The notes under the pieces were generated by a model. That model ran no database searches. It saw only the letters and a program-made list of their open reading frames with translations, and had not been told where the DNA came from. Shown piece after piece: positions 7,686-16,955 of a stretch of 64,000 bases of DNA; the stretch's first letter is position 1, and each line of letters starts with the position of its first letter. The stretch covers positions 1 to 64,000 of the forward strand of contig NZ_JALKFX010000020.1 of the NCBI RefSeq assembly GCF_023243045.1, in the 5' to 3' direction. Source of the stretch: Frankia sp. AgB32. Its GTDB lineage: Bacteria > Actinomycetota > Actinomycetes > Frankiales > Frankiaceae. Both the position numbers and the translations under genes were made by a program.

Positions 7686-10600
7686 TCAGACCGCGCTACG
7701 TTCCCGCAACCGCTGGCTGATCACGGTCGTCACCCCGTCACCCCGCATCGCCACGCCGTACAGTGCGTCGGCGATCTCCATCGTGCGCTTCTGGTGGGTA
7801 ATGATGATGAGCTGCGACTTCTCCCGCAGTCCCTCGAGCGCCGTCAGCAGCCGCCCGAGGTTGCGGTCGTCGAGCGCCGCCTCGACCTCGTCGAGCACGT
7901 AGAACGGCGAAGGCCGCGCGCGGAAGATGGCCAGCAGCAGCGCGAGCGCGGTCAACGACCGCTCGCCGCCGGACAACAGGGACAACCGCTTCACCTTCTT
8001 GCCGGGCGGACGCGCCTCGACCTCGATGCCGGTCGTCAGCATGTCGTCGGGGTCGGTGAGCACCAGCCGGCCCTCCCCTCCTGGGAAGAGCGTCGCGAAC
8101 ACCACCTCGAACTCCCGCGCGGTGTCCGCGAACGCCGCCGCGAAGACCTCCCGAACCCGGACATCCACCTCCTCCACGACCAACAGGAGGTCACGCCGGG
8201 TACTGCGGATGTCGTCCAACTGGCTCGACAGGAACGCCGCGCGCTCCTGCAACGCGGCGAACTCCTCGAGGGCGAGCGGGTTGATCCGGCCGAGCCGAGC
8301 CAACTGCTTGTCCGCGGTGGCCGCGCGGGCCGTCTGCTCGGCCCGGTCGAACGGCACCGCGACGCCATCCGGGTCGTCCGGCGGGACGGGAACCCGCGGC
8401 CCGAACTCGGCGAGCAGGTCGTCCGCTCCGATCCCGAACTCCTCCATCGCCCTGGTCTCCAGGGCCTCGACCCGCAGTCGTTTCTCCGCCCGGGCAAGCT
8501 CGTCCCGGTGGGCCACGTCGCGCAGACCCGCGAGTTCCGTCGTCAGGGCCCGGCCCTGCTCACGCACGGCGGTGAGCTCCGCGTCCGTGCTCCGCCGCAG
8601 CGTGTCGGCCTGCTCGCGTTCCGTCGCGGCACGGGCCAGCGAGCGGTCCAGCCGATTCAACGTCGCCTGGGCCGCGTCCCCCAGCGCCGCGGCGACCGCC
8701 GCCTGGCGCTCACGCACCTCCCGCCGACGGGCCGCGGCCGCGCGGGCCGCCCGCTCGTTCGCCGCCGCCCGGATCAACCCATCCGCCCGCCCCTGTAGTG
8801 CCCTCGCCCGCTCCTCGCTCGTGCGCACCGCCAGCCGGGCTTCCACCTCCGCGGCCCGCACGGCCGACGTGGAGGTGACCAGGCGATCCCGCTCCTCGGG
8901 TGAATGCTCGTCGATCTCCGGCTGGGCGGACACGGTCGCCAGCGACGTCTCGAGCTCGCTCAGCGCGCCGTAGGCCCGATCGCGCGCGCTCTCCGCCCGG
9001 CCGCGCACCGCCTCGAGGCGCGCCACTTCCGAACCGGCGCTTCCCCGGGCCCGGTCCAACTGCGCGACCTGCTCGGAGAGTGCGCGATAGCGCGCGTCGG
9101 CACCGTGCAGCGCCGCGAGCGCCGCGTCGATCGCTGATCGGGTCCGGGCCACCTCCGCCCGAGCCGGTTCCAACGCGTCCCGCGCCTGTTCGCCTCGCCG
9201 CTCGGATTCCGCGACGCCCGCCTCCGCCTCGTCCGCCGCGGCCTGCAGCTCGATCGCCGACGGCGGGTTGGCGCTCCCACCGACGGACACCGCCGGTCCA
9301 AGGACGTCACCCGCCCGCGTCACCATGCGCAGATCCGGGCGGGCGGCGAGGGCCGACTCCGCGGCGGGCAGGTCGTCGACCACGATCGTCCCGGCGAGCA
9401 GCGCCGTCATCGCCGGGACGAACCGCCCGTCGGTGATCTCCACCAGGTCCAGGACGGCCACCCAGCCCGCGGGTAGGCCACTCGTCGAGTGATCCGCCTG
9501 CCCCAGCGCCCCCGGGCCGGCCGCTTCCGGCGCGGCCTCGTCGGCGCCCTGGCCAACCAGCCACGACGCTGTCACCAGCGCGGCGCGTCCGGCGTCGGCC
9601 CGGCGGAGCCAGGCGAAGGCGGTCAGCACGTCCGCGGGCCCGGCGACCAGGAGCGCGTCGGCCGCCGGTCCCAGGGCGGCAGCCACCGCGACCTCCGCTC
9701 CGGGCCGCACGGTCAGGACGGCCGAGAGCCGGCCGATCGGCGCGAACGGCGCGTCCAGCGGCGGCGGAGTTGAGCCGCCCAGGCGCTCGGTGCCCGCTTT
9801 GCGATCGTTTCGGCGATCCGCGCCGGCGCGATGCCCGCGGCCAGCGTTCTTCCGACCGCCGGCCGGGCCGGGCGAGACCGGCGGTTCGGTCTGCCCACCT
9901 CGGCCGGGCCCGGGCGCCACCTCGCTGGCCCCGTCCTCGCTGGCCCCGTCCGCCTCGGCCTCGCCGGCGTTCGCCGTTCCCGCGGCGTGCGCGCGGCTGG
10001 CCGCTTCGAGCAGCGCTGCCACTCCGTCGGCCGGAGCGAGCGACTGTCGAAGCGCGTCCCGGCGGGCCGCCCAGGAAGCACGGTCGCGCTCGGCGGAGCG
10101 CTCCTGACCGCGCAGTGTCTCCAACCGCTCGGTCGCGGCGGCATGCACCGCCACGGCCGCGTCGTGCTGCTCGGTGAGATCGCTGCGGGCGTCATCCATC
10201 CGTTCGAGCTCGGTGTCCAGAGCGGCCCGCGACTGCGAGGTCTCGGCGTCCCGGTCGCGCGCTGCCACCAGCGACTCGGTGGCACGCGCGATCTCCTCCT
10301 CCGCGCTGGTGGCCCTCGACCGGGCGGCCTCGACCTGGCCGGCCAGGCGAGCGATCTCCTCACGCCGCGTCGAGGCGGCCCGAGCGGCGGCGATCAGCTC
10401 ACGTTCCTCGCGGGCAAGCTCCGCCTCGAGCCCGGCCCGGCGCGTGATGACCTCTTCCAGCCGTTCCCGGTCGACCTCGAGCCGCTCGGTGAGCGCCACC
10501 TCCTGCTCCCGGACAGCCGTCGCCTCCTGCTCCAGCTCGTCGGGGTCACGTCGGCCACGAAGATCGTCGGACGCGGTGCGTAGCAGCCGGGCCCGTTCGG

Positions 10601-11537
10601 TTGCCAGCGAACGCGTTCCCAACAGCCGTTCACGTAGCGATGCGATCGCGTACCAGGTCTCCTGGGCCGCCGCCGTTCGGGGCACGATCTCGGCGAGATC
10701 GGCCTGCAGCCGGGCTTCCCGCTGCGCGGCGGTGGCGTGCGCGGCCTCGGTCTCGACGAGGCGCCTGCGCAGCGCGTCCTCGTCGGCGGCGTCCGTGGTG
10801 ATCGCGCCTCGGGCGGCGTGCACGTCGTCCGCCAGCAGCCGCAGCCGGGCATCTCGCAGCGCCGCCTGGATCATGCCCGCCTTGCGGGCGATCTCCGCCT
10901 GCCGACCCAGCGGACCGAGCTGCCGACGCAGCTCCGCCGAAAGGTCGGTGAGCCTGGTCAGGTTCGCTGACATCGCCTCGAGCTTGCGCAGCGCCTTTTC
11001 CTTGCGCTTGCGGTGCTTGAGGACGCCGGCGGCCTCCTCGATGAAGGCGCGGCGATCCTCCGGCCGGGCGTGCAGCACCGCGTCAAGCTGCCCCTGACCA
11101 ACGATGACGTGCAGCTCACGACCGATTCCGGAGTCGCTCATGAGCTCCTGGATGTCCAGCAGCCGGCAACTCGTACCGTTGATCGTGTATTCGCTCTCGC
11201 CGCTACGGAAGAGCAACCGGCCGACGGTCACCTCGGTGTACTCGATGGGCAACGCACCGTCGGTGTTGTCGATCGTCAGGAGAACCTCGGCCCGGCCGAG
11301 CGCCGGGCGGGCGGGTGTACCCGCGAAGATGACGTCGGACATGGCGCCACCGCGAAGGGCTTTCGCGCCTTGTTCCCCGAGAACCCACGCGATGGCGTCC
11401 ACAACGTTGCTCTTGCCCGAGCCATTGGGCCCGACCACGCAGGTGATGCCCGGCTCGAGGTGCAACGCCGTCGAGCTGGCGAAGGACTTGAAGCCCCGCA
11501 GGGTCAGACTCTTGAGATGCACCGGTCTCCGGGGCAA
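7686..11537 (-). CDS. smc: Chromosome segregation ATPase SMC
   Basis: Condensin core subunit that, with ScpA/ScpB, extrudes and organises the chromosome. It has 1283 residues against about 1180 usually. Walker A GPNGSGKSNVVDAIAWVLG is at residues 36-54 and a Q-loop region at about 145. The coiled coil runs from about 180 to 515. A low-complexity Gly/Ala/Glu insert follows at about 517-597, and then the hinge (about 598-760). The second coiled coil ends in the C-terminal ATPase with LSLLSGGERSLTALALLLAIF and the Walker B segment FYVLDEVEAALDD. The insert before the hinge accounts for most of the extra length. It is probably cotranscribed with ftsY. Confidence 0.97.
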   Translation of the reverse strand: MPRRPVHLKSLTLRGFKSFASSTALHLEPGITCVVGPNGSGKSNVVDAIAWVLGEQGAKALRGGAMSDVIFAGTPARPALGRAEVLLTIDNTDGALPIEYTEVTVGRLLFRSGESEYTINGTSCRLLDIQELMSDSGIGRELHVIVGQGQLDAVLHARPEDRRAFIEEAAGVLKHRKRKEKALRKLEAMSANLTRLTDLSAELRRQLGPLGRQAEIARKAGMIQAALRDARLRLLADDVHAARGAITTDAADEDALRRRLVETEAAHATAAQREARLQADLAEIVPRTAAAQETWYAIASLRERLLGTRSLATERARLLRTASDDLRGRRDPDELEQEATAVREQEVALTERLEVDRERLEEVITRRAGLEAELAREERELIAAARAASTRREEIARLAGQVEAARSRATSAEEEIARATESLVAARDRDAETSQSRAALDTELERMDDARSDLTEQHDAAVAVHAAATERLETLRGQERSAERDRASWAARRDALRQSLAPADGVAALLEAASRAHAAGTANAGEAEADGASEDGASEVAPGPGRGGQTEPPVSPGPAGGRKNAGRGHRAGADRRNDRKAGTERLGGSTPPPLDAPFAPIGRLSAVLTVRPGAEVAVAAALGPAADALLVAGPADVLTAFAWLRRADAGRAALVTASWLVGQGADEAAPEAAGPGALGQADHSTSGLPAGWVAVLDLVEITDGRFVPAMTALLAGTIVVDDLPAAESALAARPDLRMVTRAGDVLGPAVSVGGSANPPSAIELQAAADEAEAGVAESERRGEQARDALEPARAEVARTRSAIDAALAALHGADARYRALSEQVAQLDRARGSAGSEVARLEAVRGRAESARDRAYGALSELETSLATVSAQPEIDEHSPEERDRLVTSTSAVRAAEVEARLAVRTSEERARALQGRADGLIRAAANERAARAAAARRREVRERQAAVAAALGDAAQATLNRLDRSLARAATEREQADTLRRSTDAELTAVREQGRALTTELAGLRDVAHRDELARAEKRLRVEALETRAMEEFGIGADDLLAEFGPRVPVPPDDPDGVAVPFDRAEQTARAATADKQLARLGRINPLALEEFAALQERAAFLSSQLDDIRSTRRDLLLVVEEVDVRVREVFAAAFADTAREFEVVFATLFPGGEGRLVLTDPDDMLTTGIEVEARPPGKKVKRLSLLSGGERSLTALALLLAIFRARPSPFYVLDEVEAALDDRNLGRLLTALEGLREKSQLIIITHQKRTMEIADALYGVAMRGDGVTTVISQRLRERSAV

Positions 11538-11840
11538 CGGCGAGAAGGGCTCGTCGGGCCGGCAACAGATCTGCGCAAACAGCCGACGACGGACGCCTCA
11601 TCCTAGCGAGCAGCGGAGCGCAGCCATACAGCCACACTCCGCCAGAGCCGGACTACCACCCAGGGCGGGAAATTCCAGGCACGCTCAGGCGCAGCACAGG
11701 GCGCGCCACCCCAAGGCAGGGGTCAGCCACAAAGAGTAAGAGGCTGTGAGCATGCAGGGCTAATTAAATCGTAAAAACTGACGATTAGTACCCGTCGAGG
11801 ACGCCTCAGCGAAACGCCCCGACGAGGCCGATCATTTCGT
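11538..11840. other. Intergenic region with AT-rich island
   Basis: 303 bp between the small coiled-coil gene and smc with no credible gene. It contains an AT-rich patch at 11758-11790, strongly unlike the rest of the window. Within it is a perfect inverted repeat AATCGT-8 nt-ACGATT (11767-11786). This could be an operator, or the end of one transcript and the promoter of the smc operon. Confidence 0.5.
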
Positions 11841-12038
11841 TCAGCTGTACGCCGGCGCAGCGTCGAGCGCCCGGACATCCTCCGGTACGTCGACACCACC
11901 GACCAGTGCCTCGTTGACCTCACGTACTCGAGTCAGCTCGGCTTCGAGCTCCGCGACCCGCGCACGGAGCCGACGCACCTCATAGGAGAGACGCAAGTCG
12001 CTGCCGGAACCGACGTGGCCGAAAAGGGCCTTCGCCAT
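11841..12038 (-). CDS. Small conserved actinobacterial coiled-coil protein
   Basis: 65 residues, start ATG 12038 with a strong GGAGG ribosome site nine bases upstream. It opens MAKALFGHVGSGSDLRLSYEVRRL and continues as one amphipathic coiled coil (RARVAELEAELTRVREVNEALV), ending in a short acidic tail. I recognise the pattern from small, conserved hypothetical proteins of Streptomyces, Frankia and relatives. The function is unknown. A dimeric helper or adaptor protein is plausible, but nothing in the sequence says of what. Confidence 0.85.
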   Translation of the reverse strand: MAKALFGHVGSGSDLRLSYEVRRLRARVAELEAELTRVREVNEALVGGVDVPEDVRALDAAPAYS

Positions 12039-12251
12039 AGTGATGGTCCTCCACGATGAGTGACCTAGTGGGCGTTGGACAACACAAGATCCGAACAGAT
12101 CAGAGTGCGCCCCCAACAATGGCTCTAGAGTCCCACGGGGCGTGACCGAAAGTCAAGAGCATGCCACATGCCCCCTGGGCGATCCGGTGAACACGCGAAA
12201 TCTCGCCCGTCGCCCTGATGACAGATCTGCCAGTGCCGCGTCTACACGCGG

Positions 12252-12563
12252 TCACTTCCGGCGAAAGCCAACCAGATCACCTTGTGCCCTTCGCCACAGG
12301 ACCACGACCTGATCCGTCCATCCGGGGGTATGACCGGTCACCAGCAACCGCACGAGATCGCGGCAGGCGGTCTCCGCGCCCTCCGCAATCACCTCGACAG
12401 CACCATCCGGCATATTTGTGGCAGAACCCACCAGACCCAGGCGACGGCCACGAGTGCGCACGTAGTCACGAAAGCCGACGCCCTGCACACGCCCGTGGAC
12501 CAGGGCGGTGAACCGAACCACGGACGTGCCAGCCGCCGGCTGCTTCATCGGTAGCTCACTCAT
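12252..12563 (-). CDS. acyP: Acylphosphatase
   Basis: Hydrolyses acyl-phosphate bonds such as acetyl phosphate or carbamoyl phosphate. About 103 residues. The signature VVRFTALVHGRVQGVGFRDYVR carries the phosphate-binding loop with the catalytic Arg (GRVQGVGFR). GLVGSATNMPDGAVEVIAEG supplies the catalytic Asn in the N-M-P-D turn. The start is uncertain: I chose ATG 12563 (MSELPMKQ). ATG 12548 with GAG upstream and TTG 12569 are alternatives. It reads away from the lipoprotein gene at 12588, leaving only 24 bp for both promoters. Confidence 0.93.
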   Translation of the reverse strand: MSELPMKQPAAGTSVVRFTALVHGRVQGVGFRDYVRTRGRRLGLVGSATNMPDGAVEVIAEGAETACRDLVRLLVTGHTPGWTDQVVVLWRRAQGDLVGFRRK

Positions 12564-12571
12564 CAGCAAGG

Positions 12572-12578
12572 TAGGGTA
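12572..12578. promoter_or_regulatory. Overlapping divergent -10 boxes (TAGGGT / TACCCT)
   Basis: TAGGGT (12572-12577) lies 10 bp before the GTG of the plus-strand lipoprotein gene. On the other strand TACCCT (12578-12573) lies 9 bp before ATG 12563 of acyP. Both match TANNNT and share five base pairs, so one symmetric element may serve both very short-leader transcripts. Confidence 0.45.
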
Positions 12579-12587
12579 CTGCCCATC

Positions 12588-12935
12588 GTGGACACCTCAT
12601 CTCTCCCTCAGGCGGAGGACCAGCCGGGCAAGGCAGCACGGCCGGTGGATCTCCGCGGCATGCGATCAATGCAGGCGCGTTTTCGCGGCAGGACGACCGC
12701 AGTCGCCATCGTCGGCGCAGCGCTCGGTTCCGCCCTGATTCTCAGCGGCTGCGGGCAGAACTTCCACCAGGATGGCGGCGTCCTGCCCGTCCCCCACGCG
12801 AGTGCCGATGGCGATCGCCATGTGACGCCCGCGCCCGTGGATGGCGAAAAGATCATCGGCCCCGGCTACGCTCCGCCGCGGACCTCTGGTCCGACCCAGA
12901 CCGCCGTTCCGAACCTTCCCGGCGGAAAGCTCTGA
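12588..12935 (+). CDS. Small putative lipoprotein
   Basis: 115 residues if started at GTG 12588; an ATG start about 24 codons in (MRSMQARFRGRTT) would give a shorter classical precursor. A basic n-region (QARFRGRTT), a hydrophobic core (AVAIVGAALGSALI) and the lipobox LSGC predict cleavage and lipidation at that Cys. The mature part is short, Pro/Gly-rich and without a recognisable domain. It is convergent with the DUF2786 gene downstream. Function unknown. Confidence 0.65.
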   Translation: MDTSSLPQAEDQPGKAARPVDLRGMRSMQARFRGRTTAVAIVGAALGSALILSGCGQNFHQDGGVLPVPHASADGDRHVTPAPVDGEKIIGPGYAPPRTSGPTQTAVPNLPGGKL

Positions 12936-13002
12936 CTCACTAGTCCGCTGTCGTTTTCGGGCCCTCTCCGTCCGAGACGCCTACTGCACAGATTTCACAC
13001 CG

Positions 13003-13770
13003 TCACTGTTTCCGCGAGCCGATCGCGGGTGAGGTTCGACCGGCAACCCGGTTCCCCAATCCGAGATCGGCTCGCTCGCCGGCCAGGAATCCCTCACGGC
13101 CGCCACTGCCGGAGAGATGCCGAATACGCGGCGTGCGCAGACGCGGATAGACACTCGCGAGGTGCGCCTCCACCCGCCGACTCCGATCCGCCAGCACTAC
13201 CGCCACGGAGGGCCCACCCTCCGCACTCTCTGTGGGCTCCTGACGCCGAGCGGCCTGCGCCCGATCGCGGGCCGATCTCTCCGCCGCGGCAAGCCGCTCC
13301 GCGACTGCCAGCGCAAAGCCGGCCATCCATGACCGCCGGAACGCCCGGGGATCCTCATGTCGCGGGGGACGGAGCACAGCCAGGCCGTGTGCCTGCTGCA
13401 CCAGCAGAGACGTGAACAACAGCTGCACCCGGTGAATGTCCGCTGCCATGCCGAACAGGTGCGCTGAATGGGCGGTCCCCTCCTGCTGCCGGGAGGTGCG
13501 GTGCACCAGGCGACAGCCCAGCGGCGCCGCGACGCCAGCCAACAACGAGATCTTGTCTCGGGCGTAGGGCGATTCGACCGCGACCACAAGGTCCGCTGCC
13601 GCCATCCGCTGGGGCTCGGCTTCCTCGAGCAGCGCACGATCGATGCCGTACTGGGCGATGAGCTCGACCGCCTTGCTGTTGTAGGCCTCCCTGGTCGCCT
13701 CGGTCAGGCCCTCGGCCTCCGCCATGGCGAGCAACTTCCGCACCCGACTGAGCAGCGCGTCCGGATTCAC
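13003..13770 (-). CDS. DUF2786-domain protein
   Basis: 255 residues, start GTG 13770 behind a clear GGAGG. The N-terminal VNPDALLSRVRKLLAMAEAEGLTEATREAYNSKAVELI is the DUF2786 helical motif, of unknown function and common in actinobacteria. The rest is Ala/Arg-rich with RSWMAGFALAVAERL, and the tail is low complexity. Neighbours (acylphosphatase, lipoprotein, mutM) do not suggest a role. It is convergent with the small lipoprotein gene. Confidence 0.85.
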   Translation of the reverse strand: MNPDALLSRVRKLLAMAEAEGLTEATREAYNSKAVELIAQYGIDRALLEEAEPQRMAAADLVVAVESPYARDKISLLAGVAAPLGCRLVHRTSRQQEGTAHSAHLFGMAADIHRVQLLFTSLLVQQAHGLAVLRPPRHEDPRAFRRSWMAGFALAVAERLAAAERSARDRAQAARRQEPTESAEGGPSVAVVLADRSRRVEAHLASVYPRLRTPRIRHLSGSGGREGFLAGERADLGLGNRVAGRTSPAIGSRKQ

Positions 13771-13974
13771 AGCGCCTCCATCCCTCTCGCGCCGGGCTGC
13801 CGTAGCGCAACCCGGCGCCCTCGGTGATGCCTCACCGAACCGGGAGAGTCCCAGCTCGGCCCCGGACGAGGCGACAAGAGTCGACCGACACGGCGGACGG
13901 GCCCTCACCGCCGCCACGCGGACCACATCCGAGCCCCAAGACGGGGGCGCGTTCGAACGTGTGGTCGAATGCTA

Positions 13975-14868
13975 TCACCTGGGTCGGCGCGGGGGACGTT
14001 GGCAGGTGGGGCAGGTGAAGCTCGACCGGTTCATGAAGGCGTCTCGCCGGATCGTGTCGCCGCACCGGCCGCAGGCCTCCCCTGCCCGGCCGTAGACCTC
14101 CAGCGATCTTTCGAACAGGCCACTGACGCCCTCCGTCGAGACATACAGCCGGTCGAAGGAGGTGCCGCCCGCCGCGAGCGCGGCAGTCATGACCTCTCGG
14201 ACGCAGGCCAGCAGGCGCCGCACCTCGGGGCGGGTCATGGTCTCGGTCGGACGCGCGTAGTGCAGGCGGGCGGCCCACAACGCCTCGTCGGCGTAGATGT
14301 TCCCCACGCCGCTGACGAGCGTCTGGTCGAGCAGCGCCCGCTTGACGCCGGTACGCCGCGCCCGCATTCGTCGGACGACGAGATCCTCGTCAAACTCCGG
14401 GTCAAGAACGTCCCGCGCGATATGCGAAATCTGCTCTGGAAGATCCCCGCCCCCCGGCGCGACCGCCAGACCGCCAAACGTGCGTTGATCAACGAACCGC
14501 AACTCCCGGCCCTGGTCGGCGAACGTGAAACGGACCCGCAGGTGGGTCTGGTCCGGCGTCGACCCAGGTACGACGAGCAGTTGGCCACTCATGCCGAGGT
14601 GCGCGAGCAACGCGTCGGCAGCTACCGGTGAGCCAGGCGGCACCGCGGCCTCCAGCGCCGGCGGCCGTAGCGCCAGCCACAGGTACTTGCCGCGGCGTCT
14701 CGCCGCGGTGATCCGCTTCCCGACCAGTACCGCGCTGAAGTCATCGGCGCCGGCCTCGTGGCGGCGGACCGCCCGCGGATGGCACACCTGGACGGAATCA
14801 ATCACTCGTCCGACGACGCCGCGTTCCAGCCCCCGCCGGACGACCTCCACTTCCGGCAGTTCAGGCAT
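13975..14868 (-). CDS. mutM: Formamidopyrimidine-DNA glycosylase
   Basis: Base-excision repair enzyme that removes 8-oxoguanine and ring-opened purines and nicks the abasic site by beta,delta-elimination. It has 297 residues. The N-terminus [14 protein letters not shown] holds the catalytic Pro2 and Glu3. [13 protein letters not shown] supplies the conserved Lys/loop region. [21 protein letters not shown] is the helix-two-turn-helix. A C-terminal zinc finger is present ([24 protein letters not shown]). It is 46 bp downstream of rnc, the usual rnc-mutM pairing in actinobacteria. Confidence 0.98.
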   Translation of the reverse strand: MPELPEVEVVRRGLERGVVGRVIDSVQVCHPRAVRRHEAGADDFSAVLVGKRITAARRRGKYLWLALRPPALEAAVPPGSPVAADALLAHLGMSGQLLVVPGSTPDQTHLRVRFTFADQGRELRFVDQRTFGGLAVAPGGGDLPEQISHIARDVLDPEFDEDLVVRRMRARRTGVKRALLDQTLVSGVGNIYADEALWAARLHYARPTETMTRPEVRRLLACVREVMTAALAAGGTSFDRLYVSTEGVSGLFERSLEVYGRAGEACGRCGDTIRRDAFMNRSSFTCPTCQRPPRRPR

Positions 14869-14914
14869 GACGTCCGGCCGTCAACGCCGACGCCCGCGGC
14901 GGGGAGGGCACCGG

Positions 14915-15730
14915 TCAGGAAGCGCCGAGGTCGGCGCCGCCGTCCACGGACCGGTCGCCGGTCGGTCCGTCGATCGCGTCGACGGCCTCGCCGTTCGCCC
15001 CCTGCGACGCCACCCTGGCCGCTCTGCTTTCCAGGACGGAGAACGCCGCGGCGGCGGCCCGCTGCTCCGCCTCCTTCTTGCTCCCGCCCTCGCCCTCGCC
15101 GAGCGACTCGCCAGCGATCTTCGCGTACGCGGTGAACCGCTTGGCGTGGTCCGGGCCAGCCTCCTTGACCACGTACTCGGGTGGTCCAAGGGTGAGCAAC
15201 GCCGTCTGTTCCTGGAGCGACGTCTTCCAGTCGAGCCCGGCGCCCCGGCCGGCCGCCTCGTCCAGCAGCGGATCGAAAAGGCGGTGCACGAAGTCCGAGG
15301 CGACGTCCAGACCCGCCGACAGGTAGACAGCGCCGATGACGGCCTCGAGCGTGTCGGCAAGAATGCTCGCCTTGTCGCGACCGCCAGTGGTCTCCTCGCC
15401 GCGCCCAAGGAGAAGGTAGGGGCCGAGCCCTGTCGGCCCGATCCCGCGAGCCACGTCGGCCAGCGCCCGCATGTTGACCACCGAGGCCCGCTGCTTGGCC
15501 AGCTGCCCCTCGGGAAGGTCGGGATGGCGCAGGAACAGTGCCGCGGTGACCACCAGGCCGAGCACGGCGTCGCCCAGGAACTCAAGGCGCTCGTTGGTCG
15601 GCAGTCCGCCCTTCTCGTAGGCGTACGACCGATGCGTCAGCGCTCGATCCAGCAGATCCGGATCGATGGCCGGACTCAGCATCTCGATCAGGGTGTCCCG
15701 GGGCGGCGGAGGCGGTAGCTGGCGGGTCAT
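14915..15730 (-). CDS. rnc: Ribonuclease III
   Basis: Double-strand-specific endoribonuclease for rRNA processing and antisense decay. It has 271 residues. The signature [15 protein letters not shown] (residues 47-61) contains the metal-binding acidic residues, with [15 protein letters not shown] later. The C-terminal double-stranded RNA-binding domain ends in [22 protein letters not shown] Gly/Asp-rich tail follows. The ATG overlaps the TGA of the PlsX-like gene (ATGA), so the two are translationally coupled. Confidence 0.98.
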   Translation of the reverse strand: MTRQLPPPPPRDTLIEMLSPAIDPDLLDRALTHRSYAYEKGGLPTNERLEFLGDAVLGLVVTAALFLRHPDLPEGQLAKQRASVVNMRALADVARGIGPTGLGPYLLLGRGEETTGGRDKASILADTLEAVIGAVYLSAGLDVASDFVHRLFDPLLDEAAGRGAGLDWKTSLQEQTALLTLGPPEYVVKEAGPDHAKRFTAYAKIAGESLGEGEGGSKKEAEQRAAAAAFSVLESRAARVASQGANGEAVDAIDGPTGDRSVDGGADLGAS

Positions 15731-16779
15731 CCGGCCAGCCCGGCACGAGCCCGTCGCCGTGCGACGAGAGTCTCCAGCGCGGTCCGGGACCGCGAAACCA
15801 GTCCGCCCCGGACCGCCATCGACGCGACGCCCAGAGCCGCGAGCAGTCCGCTCCCGGCCGCTTCCACGGATCCTCCTCGGGTGTGCTCGGCGTGCACCAT
15901 GACGCCGTCAACCCCCAGCACGATCGTTCCCCCCCGCACGTCAGGATCTCCCAGTGTTCCCCAGGCCGGATCGGGTCCGGCGTCCGCCCCCGTCGCGACG
16001 CCCTGGTCCCGTCCTCCGGTCAGAGCCGAGCGGAAGGCCGACAGGACGATGTCACCGGTGTAACCATCGGTTACCAGCACCTCGGCCGGACCGACGCCGT
16101 GGTCACCGACCTCGTCGCCATGGCCGGTGCCGAGTGCCGCCCGGTCGGGTGTCCACGACCCCACGTAGTTCAGGTCCAGATCTCTCAGCAGTTCGTCGGC
16201 GGCCAGGCGGAGGGGATCCACCAGCGCGGCCCGGGCCGTCAACAGGCCGACGCGGGGCTTCCGCGTCGAGCGGCGCAGGGCGGCATAGGCGCTGCCCAGG
16301 AGCGCGAACTGAGCAAGTTCGTCGGCCGTGGCGCTCGGAGCGGCTCCCGCGTCGCAGAGAATGGCGGTCGCGCCGGAAAGGCCGATGTCCGTTGCCAGCC
16401 CAGCCGTCGTCGATCCGGGCAGCAGACCACAGGTGAACCGGGCCGCCGCCACCACCGACTCGACCGGGGCCACCGAGACCATCGCGTCGGCCTGGCCGTC
16501 CCGGACGAGCCTTGCCGCCACCCGGACCCCGCTGTCCCGCCGGCCGCGCACGTCGCGGATGGCCTCGGGTCCCGCACAGACCAGCTGGGTGGCCGGGCGC
16601 AACAGAACCCGTTCCCCGGCGGAGATCCCCTGCCGGGCCAGCTCGTCCTGAACCTCACCTCCGGCCGCGACCAGGATCAGGACGAGCTGCGGATCCGCGT
16701 CCAGTGCTGTGGGCAACGCCTCGAGAAGGGCTCCGGCCGGCAGCCCTTCCCCCAACAGATCAACGGCGATGCGGGTCAC
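15727..16779 (-). CDS. plsX: Divergent PlsX-like protein (phosphate acyltransferase homologue)
   Basis: 350 residues, start GTG 16779, five bases after the rpmF stop and overlapping rnc. Position and overall pattern match PlsX, which converts acyl-ACP to acyl phosphate for phospholipid synthesis: AVDLLGEG at the start, [63 protein letters not shown], and [17 protein letters not shown] near the end. Several normally strict motifs are changed. The N-terminal D-A-M-G-G-D reads DLLGEG. The usual V-S-A-G-N-T-G-A reads [11 protein letters not shown]. The expected Asn in the central N-x-G loop is replaced. It may have lost or changed catalysis. Family membership is fairly sure, activity is not. Confidence 0.75.
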   Translation of the reverse strand: MTRIAVDLLGEGLPAGALLEALPTALDADPQLVLILVAAGGEVQDELARQGISAGERVLLRPATQLVCAGPEAIRDVRGRRDSGVRVAARLVRDGQADAMVSVAPVESVVAAARFTCGLLPGSTTAGLATDIGLSGATAILCDAGAAPSATADELAQFALLGSAYAALRRSTRKPRVGLLTARAALVDPLRLAADELLRDLDLNYVGSWTPDRAALGTGHGDEVGDHGVGPAEVLVTDGYTGDIVLSAFRSALTGGRDQGVATGADAGPDPAWGTLGDPDVRGGTIVLGVDGVMVHAEHTRGGSVEAAGSGLLAALGVASMAVRGGLVSRSRTALETLVARRRARAGLAG

Positions 16780-16784
16780 ATCGG

Positions 16785-16955
16785 TCAGACGTCGAGCACC
16801 TGACGTTCGTTGTACCGACCACATGTCGTGCACACGGTGTGCGGTCGGACCACGTGACCCCGGGGGCACTTCGCGAGGGTCGGCACCTTGGCCTTCCACT
16901 GCGAACGACGAGACCGGGTGTTGCTGCGCGAGGTGCGCCGCTTCGGGACGGCCAC
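16785..16955 (-). CDS. rpmF: 50S ribosomal protein L32
   Basis: 56-residue ribosomal protein: [20 protein letters not shown], then a zinc-ribbon [19 protein letters not shown]. The four metal ligands are C-x(2)-H-type and CTTC. The GTG start (16955) overlaps the TAG of the DUF177 gene by one base. The DUF177-rpmF-plsX order is conserved through most bacteria. It is too short to be found by length alone; identity rests on the motifs and context. Confidence 0.96.
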   Translation of the reverse strand: MAVPKRRTSRSNTRSRRSQWKAKVPTLAKCPRGHVVRPHTVCTTCGRYNERQVLDV

